Part shown: piece after piece, positions 32,210 to 40,532 of the stretch
Position numbering within the stretch: position 1 is the stretch's first letter
Layout of the letters: the number at the start of each line of letters is the position of its first letter
NCBI GenBank assembly: GCA_016281555.1
Contig: JAEEIV010000081.1
Location: forward strand, 1-42,213
Direction of reading: 5' to 3'
DNA from: Lachnospiraceae bacterium
Lineage (GTDB): Bacteria; Bacillota; Clostridia; Lachnospirales; Lachnospiraceae
DNA: 42,213 nt
The notes under the pieces: generated by a model
What the model saw: only the letters and a program-made list of their open reading frames with translations
What the model was told of the DNA's origin: nothing
Database searches by the model: none
Position numbers and translations under genes: made by a program

Positions 32210-33808
32210 TTAATATTCCGCCTTCAGTTCTTTCAGCATCTCAACGTACCGGTTCGCAAGTTCCTCGGCGCTTCCCGGCTGCAGCTGCGTCCGGTCCGCT
32301 TCATAGCAGCCGTATTCAAATGCCTCCCGGTCCGGAACGTATCCGCCGCTGCAGGTGTCGCCCGGCGTGGCGTCCAGATAGCAGACCGTCATCGTCAGTT
32401 TGAACGGTGAATTCTCACGGATGTACTTTCCGTTCGAGTCAAACATTTCATACGCGGAAAACGTGAGTCCGATGTCCGGACCGATCGAAACCGCGTACAG
32501 GTGCATGTTGATGTTTTCGGATTTTCCGGCATTGGAAACGATCGCATTGCAATGATAGACGGAATGCAGACCGTCCCGGTAGGAAAGGCCAAGCTTTGCA
32601 TTGACCTCCCGGCAAAGCTTCATGCCGTCAGACGGTGAGATCTTCCCGGCGCTGAACTGAGAATAGATCTCATTGGCATAGGACTGCAGCTCCTTCTTTT
32701 CGTGATTCGATTTTCCGACGTAATTGTAAGTGACAAACTTTAAGAGACCGGTTTCGGCGCTTTCCATGTGCGCCATGCCTTCTTCGACGTAGCCGCCGAG
32801 TTTCTCCGCAAAATCCGGGATCTTCATGGACTTTCTTTCGGGATCGATCCATTCCGACTGAATGTTGCTCGTCGGATTCAGACGGCCGGCATCACACTGA
32901 TAATAGACCACATAAAGATCCGGATGTCTCTCTTCCAGATACTCCACGGTCGCCGTCGGGAATCCGCCCTGGAGGATCGTCGTCGTGGAACTGCCCTGCA
33001 AGTGGTTGTGCGAACGCCATCCCATCAGGAGAATGTCTTTTCCATCCTCCCTGTTAAAACGGATGAGCTGAATGGAACGGTCCGGCTCGCCGGTATTCGC
33101 GTGTGAAACGAAAGTCGTCCCGGTGCCGGGATTGTAGTTGTCGCCCTGAACGCTCCCGTCGTCCATAATGTAGGCGCGGACGTAGGTCAAGCCTTCCGCC
33201 ATGCCCTCTCCGATCTCGATCGTCGCTTCCTTCCGGTCTTCCATTGCGAGCTTCGCGACTTCCACGAGCGTTTTCGTGAACTTGGCGCGGTAGACGTGGT
33301 TTTCCGCGCAGCTGTCGCCGTCCGCACCGAGCGCGACCGCCTGATGGTTGTGGGTGTTCGGCATGTGGATGTGGTCTTCCGGAATACCGTACAGTTTGGA
33401 TACCTCTGTCTTCGCCGCCGTGTAGACGCTTAAGTTGGCCGTGCCGGAAATGTCGAGACTGTAGTCGAGGAACGTCTCGCCGGCCGCGTCGGTGATCGCG
33501 ACGCAGTTCAGATATATCTTATTGAAGTACCCCGTCGAATAGCGCTTCACGCCGTAGTTCGACATGATGACGGAGCCGTCCGGCATGCAAGCCTTCCGGC
33601 CGAAGCCGACCGTGAATTTCCCGTCAATGCCGTTGTCCGACTCGCTTTCCGACGGAGTTTCCGTCGCGGAAGCGATTTCCGTCGTGCCGGCGCTTTCTTC
33701 TCCGGTCGAAGGAACCGGTTCGGTTTCCTTGCAGGCCGGCAATGCAACGAGCGATAAGGCGACAAGTAATGCCGCCGTGCTTTTCCAGACTGGTTTCAAT
33801 GCTTTCAT
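32210..33808 (-). CDS. Neutral ceramidase-like lipoprotein
   Basis: 532 residues from the ATG at 33806-33808, which has GGGAG upstream. Signal peptide and lipobox LPAC (Cys26), then a Ser/Thr/Glu linker to about residue 60, so it is anchored on the outer surface. The rest resembles the neutral/alkaline non-lysosomal ceramidase N-terminal domain (PF04734): FTVGFGRKACMPDG at the start, the metal site HMPNTHNHQA (His153, His155; family THTHS), WRSHNHLQGSSTTT (His267, His269) and QCDAGRLNPTSN (304-315) where the family has GDxSPN with the nucleophilic Ser. Because that Ser position reads differently, ceramide hydrolysis is uncertain and another amide or ester substrate is possible. The modular lipoprotein gene starts 25 bases downstream; the AraC gene is divergent. 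Confidence 0.8.
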   Translation of the reverse strand: MKALKPVWKSTAALLVALSLVALPACKETEPVPSTGEESAGTTEIASATETPSESESDNGIDGKFTVGFGRKACMPDGSVIMSNYGVKRYSTGYFNKIYLNCVAITDAAGETFLDYSLDISGTANLSVYTAAKTEVSKLYGIPEDHIHMPNTHNHQAVALGADGDSCAENHVYRAKFTKTLVEVAKLAMEDRKEATIEIGEGMAEGLTYVRAYIMDDGSVQGDNYNPGTGTTFVSHANTGEPDRSIQLIRFNREDGKDILLMGWRSHNHLQGSSTTTILQGGFPTATVEYLEERHPDLYVVYYQCDAGRLNPTSNIQSEWIDPERKSMKIPDFAEKLGGYVEEGMAHMESAETGLLKFVTYNYVGKSNHEKKELQSYANEIYSQFSAGKISPSDGMKLCREVNAKLGLSYRDGLHSVYHCNAIVSNAGKSENINMHLYAVSIGPDIGLTFSAYEMFDSNGKYIRENSPFKLTMTVCYLDATPGDTCSGGYVPDREAFEYGCYEADRTQLQPGSAEELANRYVEMLKELKAEY

Positions 33809-33865
33809 AAGCAATTCTCCCTTGCAGGTTCTTTGACTCCTTATGAAATAATAATAGCATAATTC

Positions 33866-33895
33866 TTGACAAAAACTCGCTGAATCAAGTACAAT
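33866..33895 (+). promoter_or_regulatory. Promoter of the AraC-family regulator gene in a divergent region
   Basis: Plus strand: -35 TTGACA (33866-33871), 18-base spacer, -10 TACAAT (33890-33895), 38 bases before the ATG. On the minus strand of the same 125-base interval the ceramidase-like gene has only poorly matched boxes (TATTAT runs near 33847-33858 with a weak -35), which would fit a promoter that needs an activator. Confidence 0.8.
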
Positions 33896-33933
33896 ATTGG
33901 CAAGATTTAGCATCATCACCCGGGAGGCGCCGA

Positions 33934-34755
33934 ATGATCCGTCACGAACAGGACAACAGTCAGAGCGGTTATTTCTTCAGAAGCAGGATCCGGAGCAACG
34001 AGATCCTTCCGTTTTCCTGCAACTCGCACTTTCACAGCTGCTTCGAACTGCTGAAGGTCATTGAAGGAGACTTCCTTCTGACCGTCAACGGAAAGACCGA
34101 AAAAATGAGTCAGGGTGACCTCGCTCTCATCTTCCCCTTTTCCGTGCATTCCTTTGAATTCGACCTGGAAAAACCGTTCCGTTTCTGGATCGTCACCTTT
34201 ACCGGGAATTTCGTCAATTCCTTCTTACGGATCACCGAACGGAGGATCGGAACGAGGATCCCGTTCAAACCGGGGGGACCGATCGCGGACTTTGCCGAAA
34301 AGGTCCTCTTCTCCGAAGCGCGGGAAAAAGCCGAAGATCTGCTGCTCACCAAAAGCGCGCTCTACGCCGTTTGCTCCGCCTATCTTGAAACCGTGCCGCT
34401 GACTCCGAAAACCGCGCCGGAACAGATGTCGCTCGCGGAAAAAGTGATCGACTACGTCAGCGTTCACTATGCGGAAAACATTTCGCTCGGCTCGATCGCG
34501 AGGGCATTGGGCTACAGTTACTCCTACCTCTCGCACGGATTCGGCAGGATGTTCAGCCTCTCCTTTTCCTCTTACCTGAATCTGTACCGCATCGACCGTG
34601 CGGAATACCTGCTCCTGAACACGAACCTTTCCGTCACGGAAATTGCGGAAAAAACCGGGTTTTCGAGCATCCGGAACTTTAACTACGTATTCCGGAACGT
34701 GTACGGCACTTCGCCGAGGGAATACCGGAAAGAGCGGGAACTCCTGATCTCTTGA
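33934..34755 (+). CDS. AraC-family transcriptional regulator
   Basis: 273 residues. N-terminal cupin sensor domain (about 1-95) with HFHSCFELLKVIEGDFLLTVNG and GDLALIFPFSVHSFEF, then a linker and a C-terminal double helix-turn-helix (about 170-268): ISLGSIARALGYSYSYLSHGF and LSVTEIAEKTGFSSIRNFNYVF, ending YGTSPREYRKE, the AraC signature. The His residues of the sensor suggest a small-molecule or carbohydrate ligand. ATG with GGGAGG 6 bases upstream. It is divergent from the ceramidase-like and modular lipoprotein genes, 125 bases apart, and very likely controls them; it is followed by its own terminator. Confidence 0.93.
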   Translation: MIRHEQDNSQSGYFFRSRIRSNEILPFSCNSHFHSCFELLKVIEGDFLLTVNGKTEKMSQGDLALIFPFSVHSFEFDLEKPFRFWIVTFTGNFVNSFLRITERRIGTRIPFKPGGPIADFAEKVLFSEAREKAEDLLLTKSALYAVCSAYLETVPLTPKTAPEQMSLAEKVIDYVSVHYAENISLGSIARALGYSYSYLSHGFGRMFSLSFSSYLNLYRIDRAEYLLLNTNLSVTEIAEKTGFSSIRNFNYVFRNVYGTSPREYRKERELLIS

Positions 34756-34774
34756 TCTGCGGGACAAAATAGAA

Positions 34775-34810
34775 AAAGAGGCTGCCGACTTTTGTCAACA
34801 GCCTCTTTTC
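34775..34810 (+). terminator. Bidirectional terminator between araC-type gene and aspS2
   Basis: Stem AAAGAGGCTG/CAGCCTCTTT with a 14-base loop (34775-34784 with 34799-34808). T-rich sequence follows on the plus strand (TTCTTTTT), and the A run before the stem gives TTTTTCT on the minus strand, so it can end both convergent transcripts. Confidence 0.88.
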
Positions 34811-34819
34811 TTTTTCCGC

Positions 34820-36154
34820 TTACGGGGTCAGACGCTTCGGACTCCGGAAGAGGAACATGGCCTCGTTGATGTGGAGACCTGCGAGCAGCATGGTCAGACG
34901 GTCGAGACCTAAGCCGAAGCCGCCGTGCGGCGGACAGCCGTATTTGAAGAACTCCAGGTAGAACGCGACGTCGTCTTTCAGACCTTTCTCGTCCGCCTGC
35001 GCCTTCAGGATCTCGTAGCGGTGCTCTCTCTGGGCGCCCGTCGTGATCTCCGTGCCTCTCCAAATGAGATCGTAGCCCTGCGGCACGCCGTTTTCATCCC
35101 GCATATGGTAAAACGCCCGCTTTTCGGCACTGTAATCCGTCACGAAGAGGAATTCATGGCCGTAATGCGCCTTGACCCAGTCGTAACTCAAGCGCTCCGC
35201 ATCGGTCGTCAGGTCACCTTTTTCGGACTCCGGCACCGTATAGCCGTAGTCTTTCTCCAACCCTTCGTACAGGTCCTTCAGCGTCACGACCGGGAACGGG
35301 GTCTCCGGCACGATGACCGGCAGACCGAACTCGGCCTCGATCTCCTCTCCGTACTTTTCCTTCACGCATTTCAGCATGTCGGTCAGAAGTTCCTCTTCCA
35401 TCTTCATCACGTCGCGGAACGAGGTGACGTAGCTGAACTCGAGGTCGACGCCGGTAAATTCGGTCGTATGCTTGTTCGTATAGGACTTCTCCGCACGGAA
35501 CACGGGTCCGGTCTCGAAAATGCGGTCAAATCCGGCCGCCATGGCCATCTGCTTGTAGAACTGAGGGCTCTGCGCGAGGTAGGCAAGACGGTCGAAATAC
35601 TTGACTTCGAAGACGTCCGCTCCGGACTCCGAAGCAGCGCCGATCAGCTTCGGCGTATGGATCTCAATGAAGTTCCGTTCAATGAGAAACGCTCTCATGG
35701 CGCGCATCATTTCCGTCTGCACCTTGAAGAGGAGCTGGTTCCGGTCGGTTCTTAAGTCGATCCATCTGAAATCCATCCGGGAATCGATGTCCGACTTCGG
35801 CACGGCAGGCTTCTTTTTCGTCGCCGGGATCTCTTCCCGCTGGATCGGCAGCGCCGCCGCGACGGATTCGATCTTCACGGACGACGGGATCATCTCCAGT
35901 CCGTTCAGTTTCACGTATTCCGATTCGGTCACGACGCCGGTCACCGAGATCACGGAATCTCCGGTCAGGACTTCGCATTCCGCTGCGATTTCCGGAAGTT
36001 TTTCCTTCTCGATCGTGATCTGGAGTTTTCCGGTGATGTCCTTCAGGACGATGAACATCATATAGCTCGAATTCCGGAAATTCTCAACGAATCCCTGCAC
36101 CAGGATCTCTTCGTTCAGATGATTTCTGACGTCGTTCAAATAGACTCTCTTCAT
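34820..36154 (-). CDS. aspS: Archaeal-type aspartate--tRNA(Asp/Asn) ligase (AspRS2)
   Basis: 444 residues from the ATG at 36152-36154 (GAGGAG upstream; the longer reading adds 21 unrelated residues). Class IIb synthetase: OB-fold anticodon-binding domain (1-105), then the catalytic domain. It lacks the large GAD insertion of bacterial AspRS (about 590 residues) and matches the archaeal/eukaryal type: RMDFRWIDLRTDRNQLLFK, EIHTPKLIGAASESGADVFEV, LAQSPQFYKQMAMAAGFDRI, motif 2 FRAEKSYTNKHTTEFTGVDL, and motif 3 PPHGGFGLGLDRLTM. AsnRS paralogues share the fold, but Gly-Ala-Asp after ASES and the ITTGAQRE block favour Asp. Such enzymes usually charge both tRNA-Asp and tRNA-Asn and rely on GatCAB. 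Last gene of the operon with hisS. Confidence 0.85.
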   Translation of the reverse strand: MKRVYLNDVRNHLNEEILVQGFVENFRNSSYMMFIVLKDITGKLQITIEKEKLPEIAAECEVLTGDSVISVTGVVTESEYVKLNGLEMIPSSVKIESVAAALPIQREEIPATKKKPAVPKSDIDSRMDFRWIDLRTDRNQLLFKVQTEMMRAMRAFLIERNFIEIHTPKLIGAASESGADVFEVKYFDRLAYLAQSPQFYKQMAMAAGFDRIFETGPVFRAEKSYTNKHTTEFTGVDLEFSYVTSFRDVMKMEEELLTDMLKCVKEKYGEEIEAEFGLPVIVPETPFPVVTLKDLYEGLEKDYGYTVPESEKGDLTTDAERLSYDWVKAHYGHEFLFVTDYSAEKRAFYHMRDENGVPQGYDLIWRGTEITTGAQREHRYEILKAQADEKGLKDDVAFYLEFFKYGCPPHGGFGLGLDRLTMLLAGLHINEAMFLFRSPKRLTP

Positions 36155-36244
36155 ATTCGCTTTCTCCTCATATTCTCGCCGGAAGCCCGTCAGAAAACGG
36201 TTCCGGTCAATGATCATCTTACCTCTTCTTAAGCCGCCGCATTC

Positions 36245-37504
36245 TCATTGAAGCGCTCGCTCGTAGACCTCGCGGAACTCGCCGTACCCGGCTTCCTGAA
36301 GCTGTTCCTTCTGGAATTTCTTGTTTTTCGCCATCTGGACGACGAGCACGTTCTTTCCTGCTTTCCGGAGTTCGGCCGCTTCCTTCAGGGCCTCGATCCG
36401 CTTCTCCGCCGAAAGCCCCTTTTCCAGAAGGATCGCCGTCTTCGTCTGCTCACCCGGGATCGTGAAACCGTTCTCGGAAAGGATGACCAGGATCCGTTCG
36501 AAGCCGATCGAGAAGCCGCAGGCCGGCGTATTCTTGCCGATAAACCGGCCGACCATCTCGTCGTAGCGTCCGCCGCCGCCGACCGACGAGCCGAATTCCG
36601 GCACGCCGATCTCGAAGATCGGTCCCGTGTAATAGCCCATGCCGCGGACCAGCGTCGGGTCGAAGGTCAGATCGAATTCATTGGTCTTCGAGGCATTGAC
36701 GACGTCGAAGATCTCCGAAAGGTTCCGGACGATCTCCGGATCCGCCTTGTCCCCGAGCGTTTCCTGCAATGCCGACAGCGCTTCCGTTCCGGTCTTTCCC
36801 GAAGTCACCCGGAAAAGATCCAGGTATTTTCCGACGCTTTCTTCCGGAATGCCGAGGGAAAGCAGTTCCTTTGCGACGCCTTCCTCACCGATCTTATCCA
36901 GTTTGTCGAGGGCAATGAACACCTCGTCGTACAGGTCTTCCGAAACGCCAGAATACGCCGCCATCGCCTTCAAAAGTCTCCGGTCGTTGATCCGGATATC
37001 CACTTTCTTAAAGCCAAGCAGGGAAAGGACCGTCGTCGTGGCCAGGATCAGCTCGATCTCCGCGAGGTTCGTGCTCTCGCCGAGGATATCGATGTCGCAC
37101 TGATAGAACTGACGGAAGCGGCCTTTCTGCGGCCGGTCCGCACGCCAGACCGGTCCGATCTGGAGCGCCTTGAACGGCTTCGGCAGTTCCGCCTCGTGAT
37201 TCGCAAAATACCGGGATAATGGCACGGTCAGGTCATAGCGAAGGCCCGAATCCGCGAGATTGTTCTCGGTCTTCGCATCTTCGATCCGGAGCTTTTCTCC
37301 GCGCTTCATGATCTTGAAGATCAGTTTTTCATTCTCGCCGCCCTGCTTGCCGGTCAGGTTTTCGATGGATTCCACCGCAGGCGTCTCCATCTCGGTAAAC
37401 CCGAACGAACGGTAGGTGTCGCGGATGAGTTTCAGGACGTAATTCCGAAGTTCCATCTCCTTCGGCAGAATGTCCCTCATTCCGTTGACAGGTGTCTTGA
37501 TCAT
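36245..37504 (-). CDS. hisS: Histidine--tRNA ligase
   Basis: 419 residues. Charges tRNA-His, which is encoded in this window at 4609-4683. Class II motifs: NGMRDILPKEMELRNYV at the N terminus, motif 2 region WRADRPQKGRFRQFYQCDIDILG, histidine loop GMGYYTGPIFEIG, GGGGRYDEMVGRF, and motif 3 ACGFSIGFERI, then the C-terminal anticodon-binding domain. The RYDLTVPLSRYFA segment in place of RPEGT is the form more frequent in archaeal, eukaryal and some bacterial HisRS. ATG 37502-37504 follows GGGGGA. It lies 24 bases after the MurE-like gene; 90 bases separate it from aspS, with no T-box-like structure recognised. Confidence 0.94.
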   Translation of the reverse strand: MIKTPVNGMRDILPKEMELRNYVLKLIRDTYRSFGFTEMETPAVESIENLTGKQGGENEKLIFKIMKRGEKLRIEDAKTENNLADSGLRYDLTVPLSRYFANHEAELPKPFKALQIGPVWRADRPQKGRFRQFYQCDIDILGESTNLAEIELILATTTVLSLLGFKKVDIRINDRRLLKAMAAYSGVSEDLYDEVFIALDKLDKIGEEGVAKELLSLGIPEESVGKYLDLFRVTSGKTGTEALSALQETLGDKADPEIVRNLSEIFDVVNASKTNEFDLTFDPTLVRGMGYYTGPIFEIGVPEFGSSVGGGGRYDEMVGRFIGKNTPACGFSIGFERILVILSENGFTIPGEQTKTAILLEKGLSAEKRIEALKEAAELRKAGKNVLVVQMAKNKKFQKEQLQEAGYGEFREVYERALQ

Positions 37505-37528
37505 AATCGTCCCCCATGTAATGATCCG

Positions 37529-39043
37529 TTACGGGATCAATCCTTTCTCTTTCAGCACTTCCCGGACGAAATCGCCGTCGTTGTAAACGGTCTTCACGCC
37601 GTTCTCTTCCTGCCAGTGCTCGTGTCCGAGCCCGAGGATCGTGATGAAATCTCCCGGCAATGCGTGGTCGATCGCGTACCGGATCGCTTCTTTCCGGTTC
37701 TTGATCGGAATGAAGTTCCTTCTCCCGGCGCGGTCGAAGCCGACGATTGTGTCCTCCAGGATCTGTTCAAACGTCTCAAAACGGTTGTGGCCGCTCGTCA
37801 CGATCGCCAGATCGGCGTATCTTCCGGCCGCTTCGCCCATTCCGTACCGCCGGCCCTTGCTCCGGTTTCCGTCGGCGCCGAACACGGCAATGACTCTCTC
37901 CGGCCGGAACGCTCTCACTGCCTGCAGGTGGTGGAACGCGCTTTCTCCGTTATGGGCGAAATCCACGCAGACCGTGAATTCCCCGCGGTAGATGAGTTCG
38001 TTCCGCCCTTTGATCTGAACGTTTTTCAATCCCTCCCGGATTGCTTCTTCCGGGATCCCGGCCTCGTTCGCGACCGCGACCGCCGCGAGAGCGTTCCATG
38101 CATTGTATCCGCCCGGGAAGTTGGAATAAAACCTTCCGTTCAGTTTTCCCGAAACCGTGAATTCGATGCCCGGAGTCTTCGTCTCTTCGTCGTAGACGTC
38201 CGTGACGTCCGAAAGACGGTATCCGGCGGAAGCTCCCGTCCCGAAATAAACGGCTTCCCACGTGCCGCCGAGTTTCCGCACGGTCTTCTTCGCGCGGCTC
38301 CTCGTTCCGAAAACGAAATCGTCATCGAGGTTCATGAGCCTTACGCGGCATTTCGCCAGAAGATCCGCTTTGCATTGCATGTATTCCTCAAAACTTGCGT
38401 GCTCGTTTGGCCCGACGTGATCACCTTCCTGCAGATTCAGCCAGACGCCGATATCAAACGTCAGCGCTTCGACCCGGGATTTCAGCACCGCCTGGCTCGA
38501 CACCTCGAGCACCGCCGTATCGATGCCTTCGTCGCGGAATTTCGCGAAATAACGCATCAGTTCGTCGTAATTTGGCGTCGTGTTTGTGAGTTCCACGTCC
38601 TCGGTCTCGGTACTCAGTCCGTTCGTTCCGATGAGGCCGACCTTCCTCCCCGCACGGCGGAAAATCGCCGTGATCATGTGAGAAGCGGACGTTTTTCCCT
38701 TGGATCCGGTCACGCCGATGAGCGTCATACTTTTCTCGGGATGGCCGTACCAAGCCGCAAAAATGTACGCGCCGGCCTTTCTCGTCGATTCGACTTTCAC
38801 GACGGCCGCATCGCTGCCAGGCAAAAGCACGTCCTTCTCGACCAGAAACGCGCGGACGCCTTTTTCATACAGTCCGGCAAGCACGGACGGATCGTGCGTG
38901 TCAAACCGCGCCCCTTCCGTGCAGATGAAGAAGTCGCCGGCCTTGGCAGTCCGGTTGTCGCGGGACAGTCCGGTGATCTCTTCTTCTGTCGAACCGGACT
39001 GAAGTTCCGCCGTAATTCCGTCCAATAATTCCTGCAGTTTCAT
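37529..39043 (-). CDS. MurE-like Mur ligase of uncertain substrate
   Basis: 504 residues, three Mur-ligase domains. ATP loop GVTGSKGKTS (110-119; MurE usually GTNGKT), NTTPNYDELM (154-163), EVSSQAVLKSRVEAL (180-194), carbamate-type Lys225 in YMQCKADLL, DFAHNGES (361-368; MurE DYAHTP) and FGADGNRSKGRRYGMGEAAG (388-407). The specificity motif that is DNPR in diaminopimelate-adding MurE and DDPN-like in lysine-adding enzymes reads GHNR (418-421) here. It is therefore a MurE homologue that probably adds a different amino acid, or acts on another substrate. ATG with GGAGG 5 bases upstream, in an operon after the FAD dehydrogenase and before hisS. It might also be the organism's only MurE; that cannot be told from this window. 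Confidence 0.82.
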   Translation of the reverse strand: MKLQELLDGITAELQSGSTEEEITGLSRDNRTAKAGDFFICTEGARFDTHDPSVLAGLYEKGVRAFLVEKDVLLPGSDAAVVKVESTRKAGAYIFAAWYGHPEKSMTLIGVTGSKGKTSASHMITAIFRRAGRKVGLIGTNGLSTETEDVELTNTTPNYDELMRYFAKFRDEGIDTAVLEVSSQAVLKSRVEALTFDIGVWLNLQEGDHVGPNEHASFEEYMQCKADLLAKCRVRLMNLDDDFVFGTRSRAKKTVRKLGGTWEAVYFGTGASAGYRLSDVTDVYDEETKTPGIEFTVSGKLNGRFYSNFPGGYNAWNALAAVAVANEAGIPEEAIREGLKNVQIKGRNELIYRGEFTVCVDFAHNGESAFHHLQAVRAFRPERVIAVFGADGNRSKGRRYGMGEAAGRYADLAIVTSGHNRFETFEQILEDTIVGFDRAGRRNFIPIKNRKEAIRYAIDHALPGDFITILGLGHEHWQEENGVKTVYNDGDFVREVLKEKGLIP

Positions 39044-39072
39044 TATATCCTCCGGGCCTGACCCGACCTTTC

Positions 39073-40449
39073 TCAGTCGAGACCGCTTCCGATGATTTGC
39101 TCCGCCACGTAAACGCCGCTCGCCGACGCATGCGATAGCGAATGCGTCACGCCGCTGCCGTCGCCGATGACGTAAAGTCCCGGATACCTCGTCTCGAGAT
39201 TCCGGTCCACGGCCACTTCCATGTTGTAAAACTTGACTTCCACGCCGTACAGAAGCGTGTCGTCGTTCGCCGTTCCGGGCGCGATCTTGTCAAGGGCGTA
39301 GATCATTTCAATGACGCCGTCCAGGATCCGCTTCGGCAACACGAGCGACAGATCGCCCGGCGTTGCGGAAAGCGTCGGCCGTACCGCACCCTCCTCGATC
39401 CGCTTTTCGGTGCTTCTCCGTCCGCGTTCGAGATCGCCGAACCGCTGCACGATGACGCCGCCGCCGAGCATGTTCGAAAGACGGGCAATGGATTCGCCGT
39501 AGCCGTTGCTGTCCTTGAAAGGCAGGGAGAAATGCTTCGCGACAAGAAGCGCGAAATTCGTATTCTCCGTCTTCTTTGCGGGATCCTCGAAGGAATGACC
39601 GTTCACGGTAATGATCCCGTTCGTGTTTTCATTGACGACGATGCCGTGCGGATTCATGCAAAACGTGCGCACGTTGTCCTCGAATTTCTCCGTCCGGTAA
39701 ACGATCTTGCTTTCGTAAAGTTCGTCGGTGATGTGGCTGAAGATCTCGGCCGGGATCTCGACGCGAACGCCGATGTCCACCCGGTTCGAGCGGGTCTCAA
39801 TGCCGAGTTTCCCGCAAAGTCCCTCCAGCCAGGAACTGCCGCTCCGGCCGACCGAAACGATGCACTTCTTCGCGGAATAAACCTCGCCGCCGGACACGAT
39901 CTCGTACCCGCCGTCCCTGACCGCAAGATCCTCGACCGGAGAATCGAAGTAAAAGTCCACGCGGTCCTTCAGTTTCTCGTAAAGATTCCGCAAGACTCTG
40001 TAATTGATGTCGGTGCCGAGATGCCGGACCGAAGCCGAAAGCAGCGTCAGCTTGTTTTGCATGCAGATCTTCTTCAGATGCGAGCCCGCGGTCGAATACA
40101 TCTTCGTACCGGCGCCGCCGTTTTCCACGTTGATCCGGTCCACGTAATTCATCAGTTCCAGCGCCTTTTCCCGCCCGATGTACTCGTGGAGAGAGCCGCC
40201 GAAATCATTGGTGATGTTGTACTTGCCGTCGGAAAACGCGCCCGCGCCGCCGAAGCCGTTCATGATCGAACAGACTTTGCAGTTGATGCAGGACTTGACG
40301 TTCTTCCCGTCGATCGGACATTTCCTGTCTTCCAGTTTGTGGCCGGTCTCAAAAACCGCCACCTTCAGTTCGGATTTTTCGGCGAGTTCGTAGGCAGAAA
40401 AAATGCCGCCCGGACCGGCGCCGATGATGATCACGTCGTATTGCTTCAT
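39073..40449 (-). CDS. FAD-dependent dehydrogenase (COG2509-like, uncharacterised)
   Basis: 458 residues from the ATG at 40447-40449, with GAGG 6 bases upstream. N-terminal Rossmann dinucleotide fold DVIIIGAGPGGIFSAYELA; a four-cysteine stretch CPIDGKNVKSCINCKVC, then NGFGGAGAFSDGKYN, the family hallmark; a second FAD contact at YPGLYVIGDGSGVTHSLSHA near the C terminus. These proteins are widespread in Clostridia and annotated as NAD(FAD)-utilising dehydrogenases, with no established substrate. The cysteines could hold a metal or Fe-S centre. First gene of a likely four-gene operon with the MurE-like gene, hisS and aspS (spacing 29, 24 and 90 bases), driven by the promoter at 40481-40509. Confidence 0.85.
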   Translation of the reverse strand: MKQYDVIIIGAGPGGIFSAYELAEKSELKVAVFETGHKLEDRKCPIDGKNVKSCINCKVCSIMNGFGGAGAFSDGKYNITNDFGGSLHEYIGREKALELMNYVDRINVENGGAGTKMYSTAGSHLKKICMQNKLTLLSASVRHLGTDINYRVLRNLYEKLKDRVDFYFDSPVEDLAVRDGGYEIVSGGEVYSAKKCIVSVGRSGSSWLEGLCGKLGIETRSNRVDIGVRVEIPAEIFSHITDELYESKIVYRTEKFEDNVRTFCMNPHGIVVNENTNGIITVNGHSFEDPAKKTENTNFALLVAKHFSLPFKDSNGYGESIARLSNMLGGGVIVQRFGDLERGRRSTEKRIEEGAVRPTLSATPGDLSLVLPKRILDGVIEMIYALDKIAPGTANDDTLLYGVEVKFYNMEVAVDRNLETRYPGLYVIGDGSGVTHSLSHASASGVYVAEQIIGSGLD

Positions 40450-40480
40450 AACAAACCTCAAAGCATAATAATACTTATGT

Positions 40481-40509
40481 ATAATACCACGGAAGTCGGA
40501 TTTTTACAA
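40481..40509 (-). promoter_or_regulatory. Promoter of the FAD dehydrogenase-MurE-like-hisS-aspS operon
   Basis: Minus strand: -35 TTGTAA (40504-40509), 17-base spacer, -10 TATTAT (40481-40486), 31 bases before the ATG. Confidence 0.8.
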
Positions 40510-40532
40510 CATCGTTTTTCGCCCTGTTTCAC

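Noticed and set aside
30370-32403. Long plus-strand open frame opposite the modular lipoprotein gene
   Set aside because: Mirror frame of a GC-rich gene that lies entirely antisense to a protein with a clear signal peptide and repeats; no promoter or start signal.
36155-36244. Possible T-box leader between hisS and aspS
   Set aside because: The 90-base gap is too short and has neither the T-box sequence TGGNACCGCG nor a terminator; only a small CCGGAA/TTCCGG pairing was seen.
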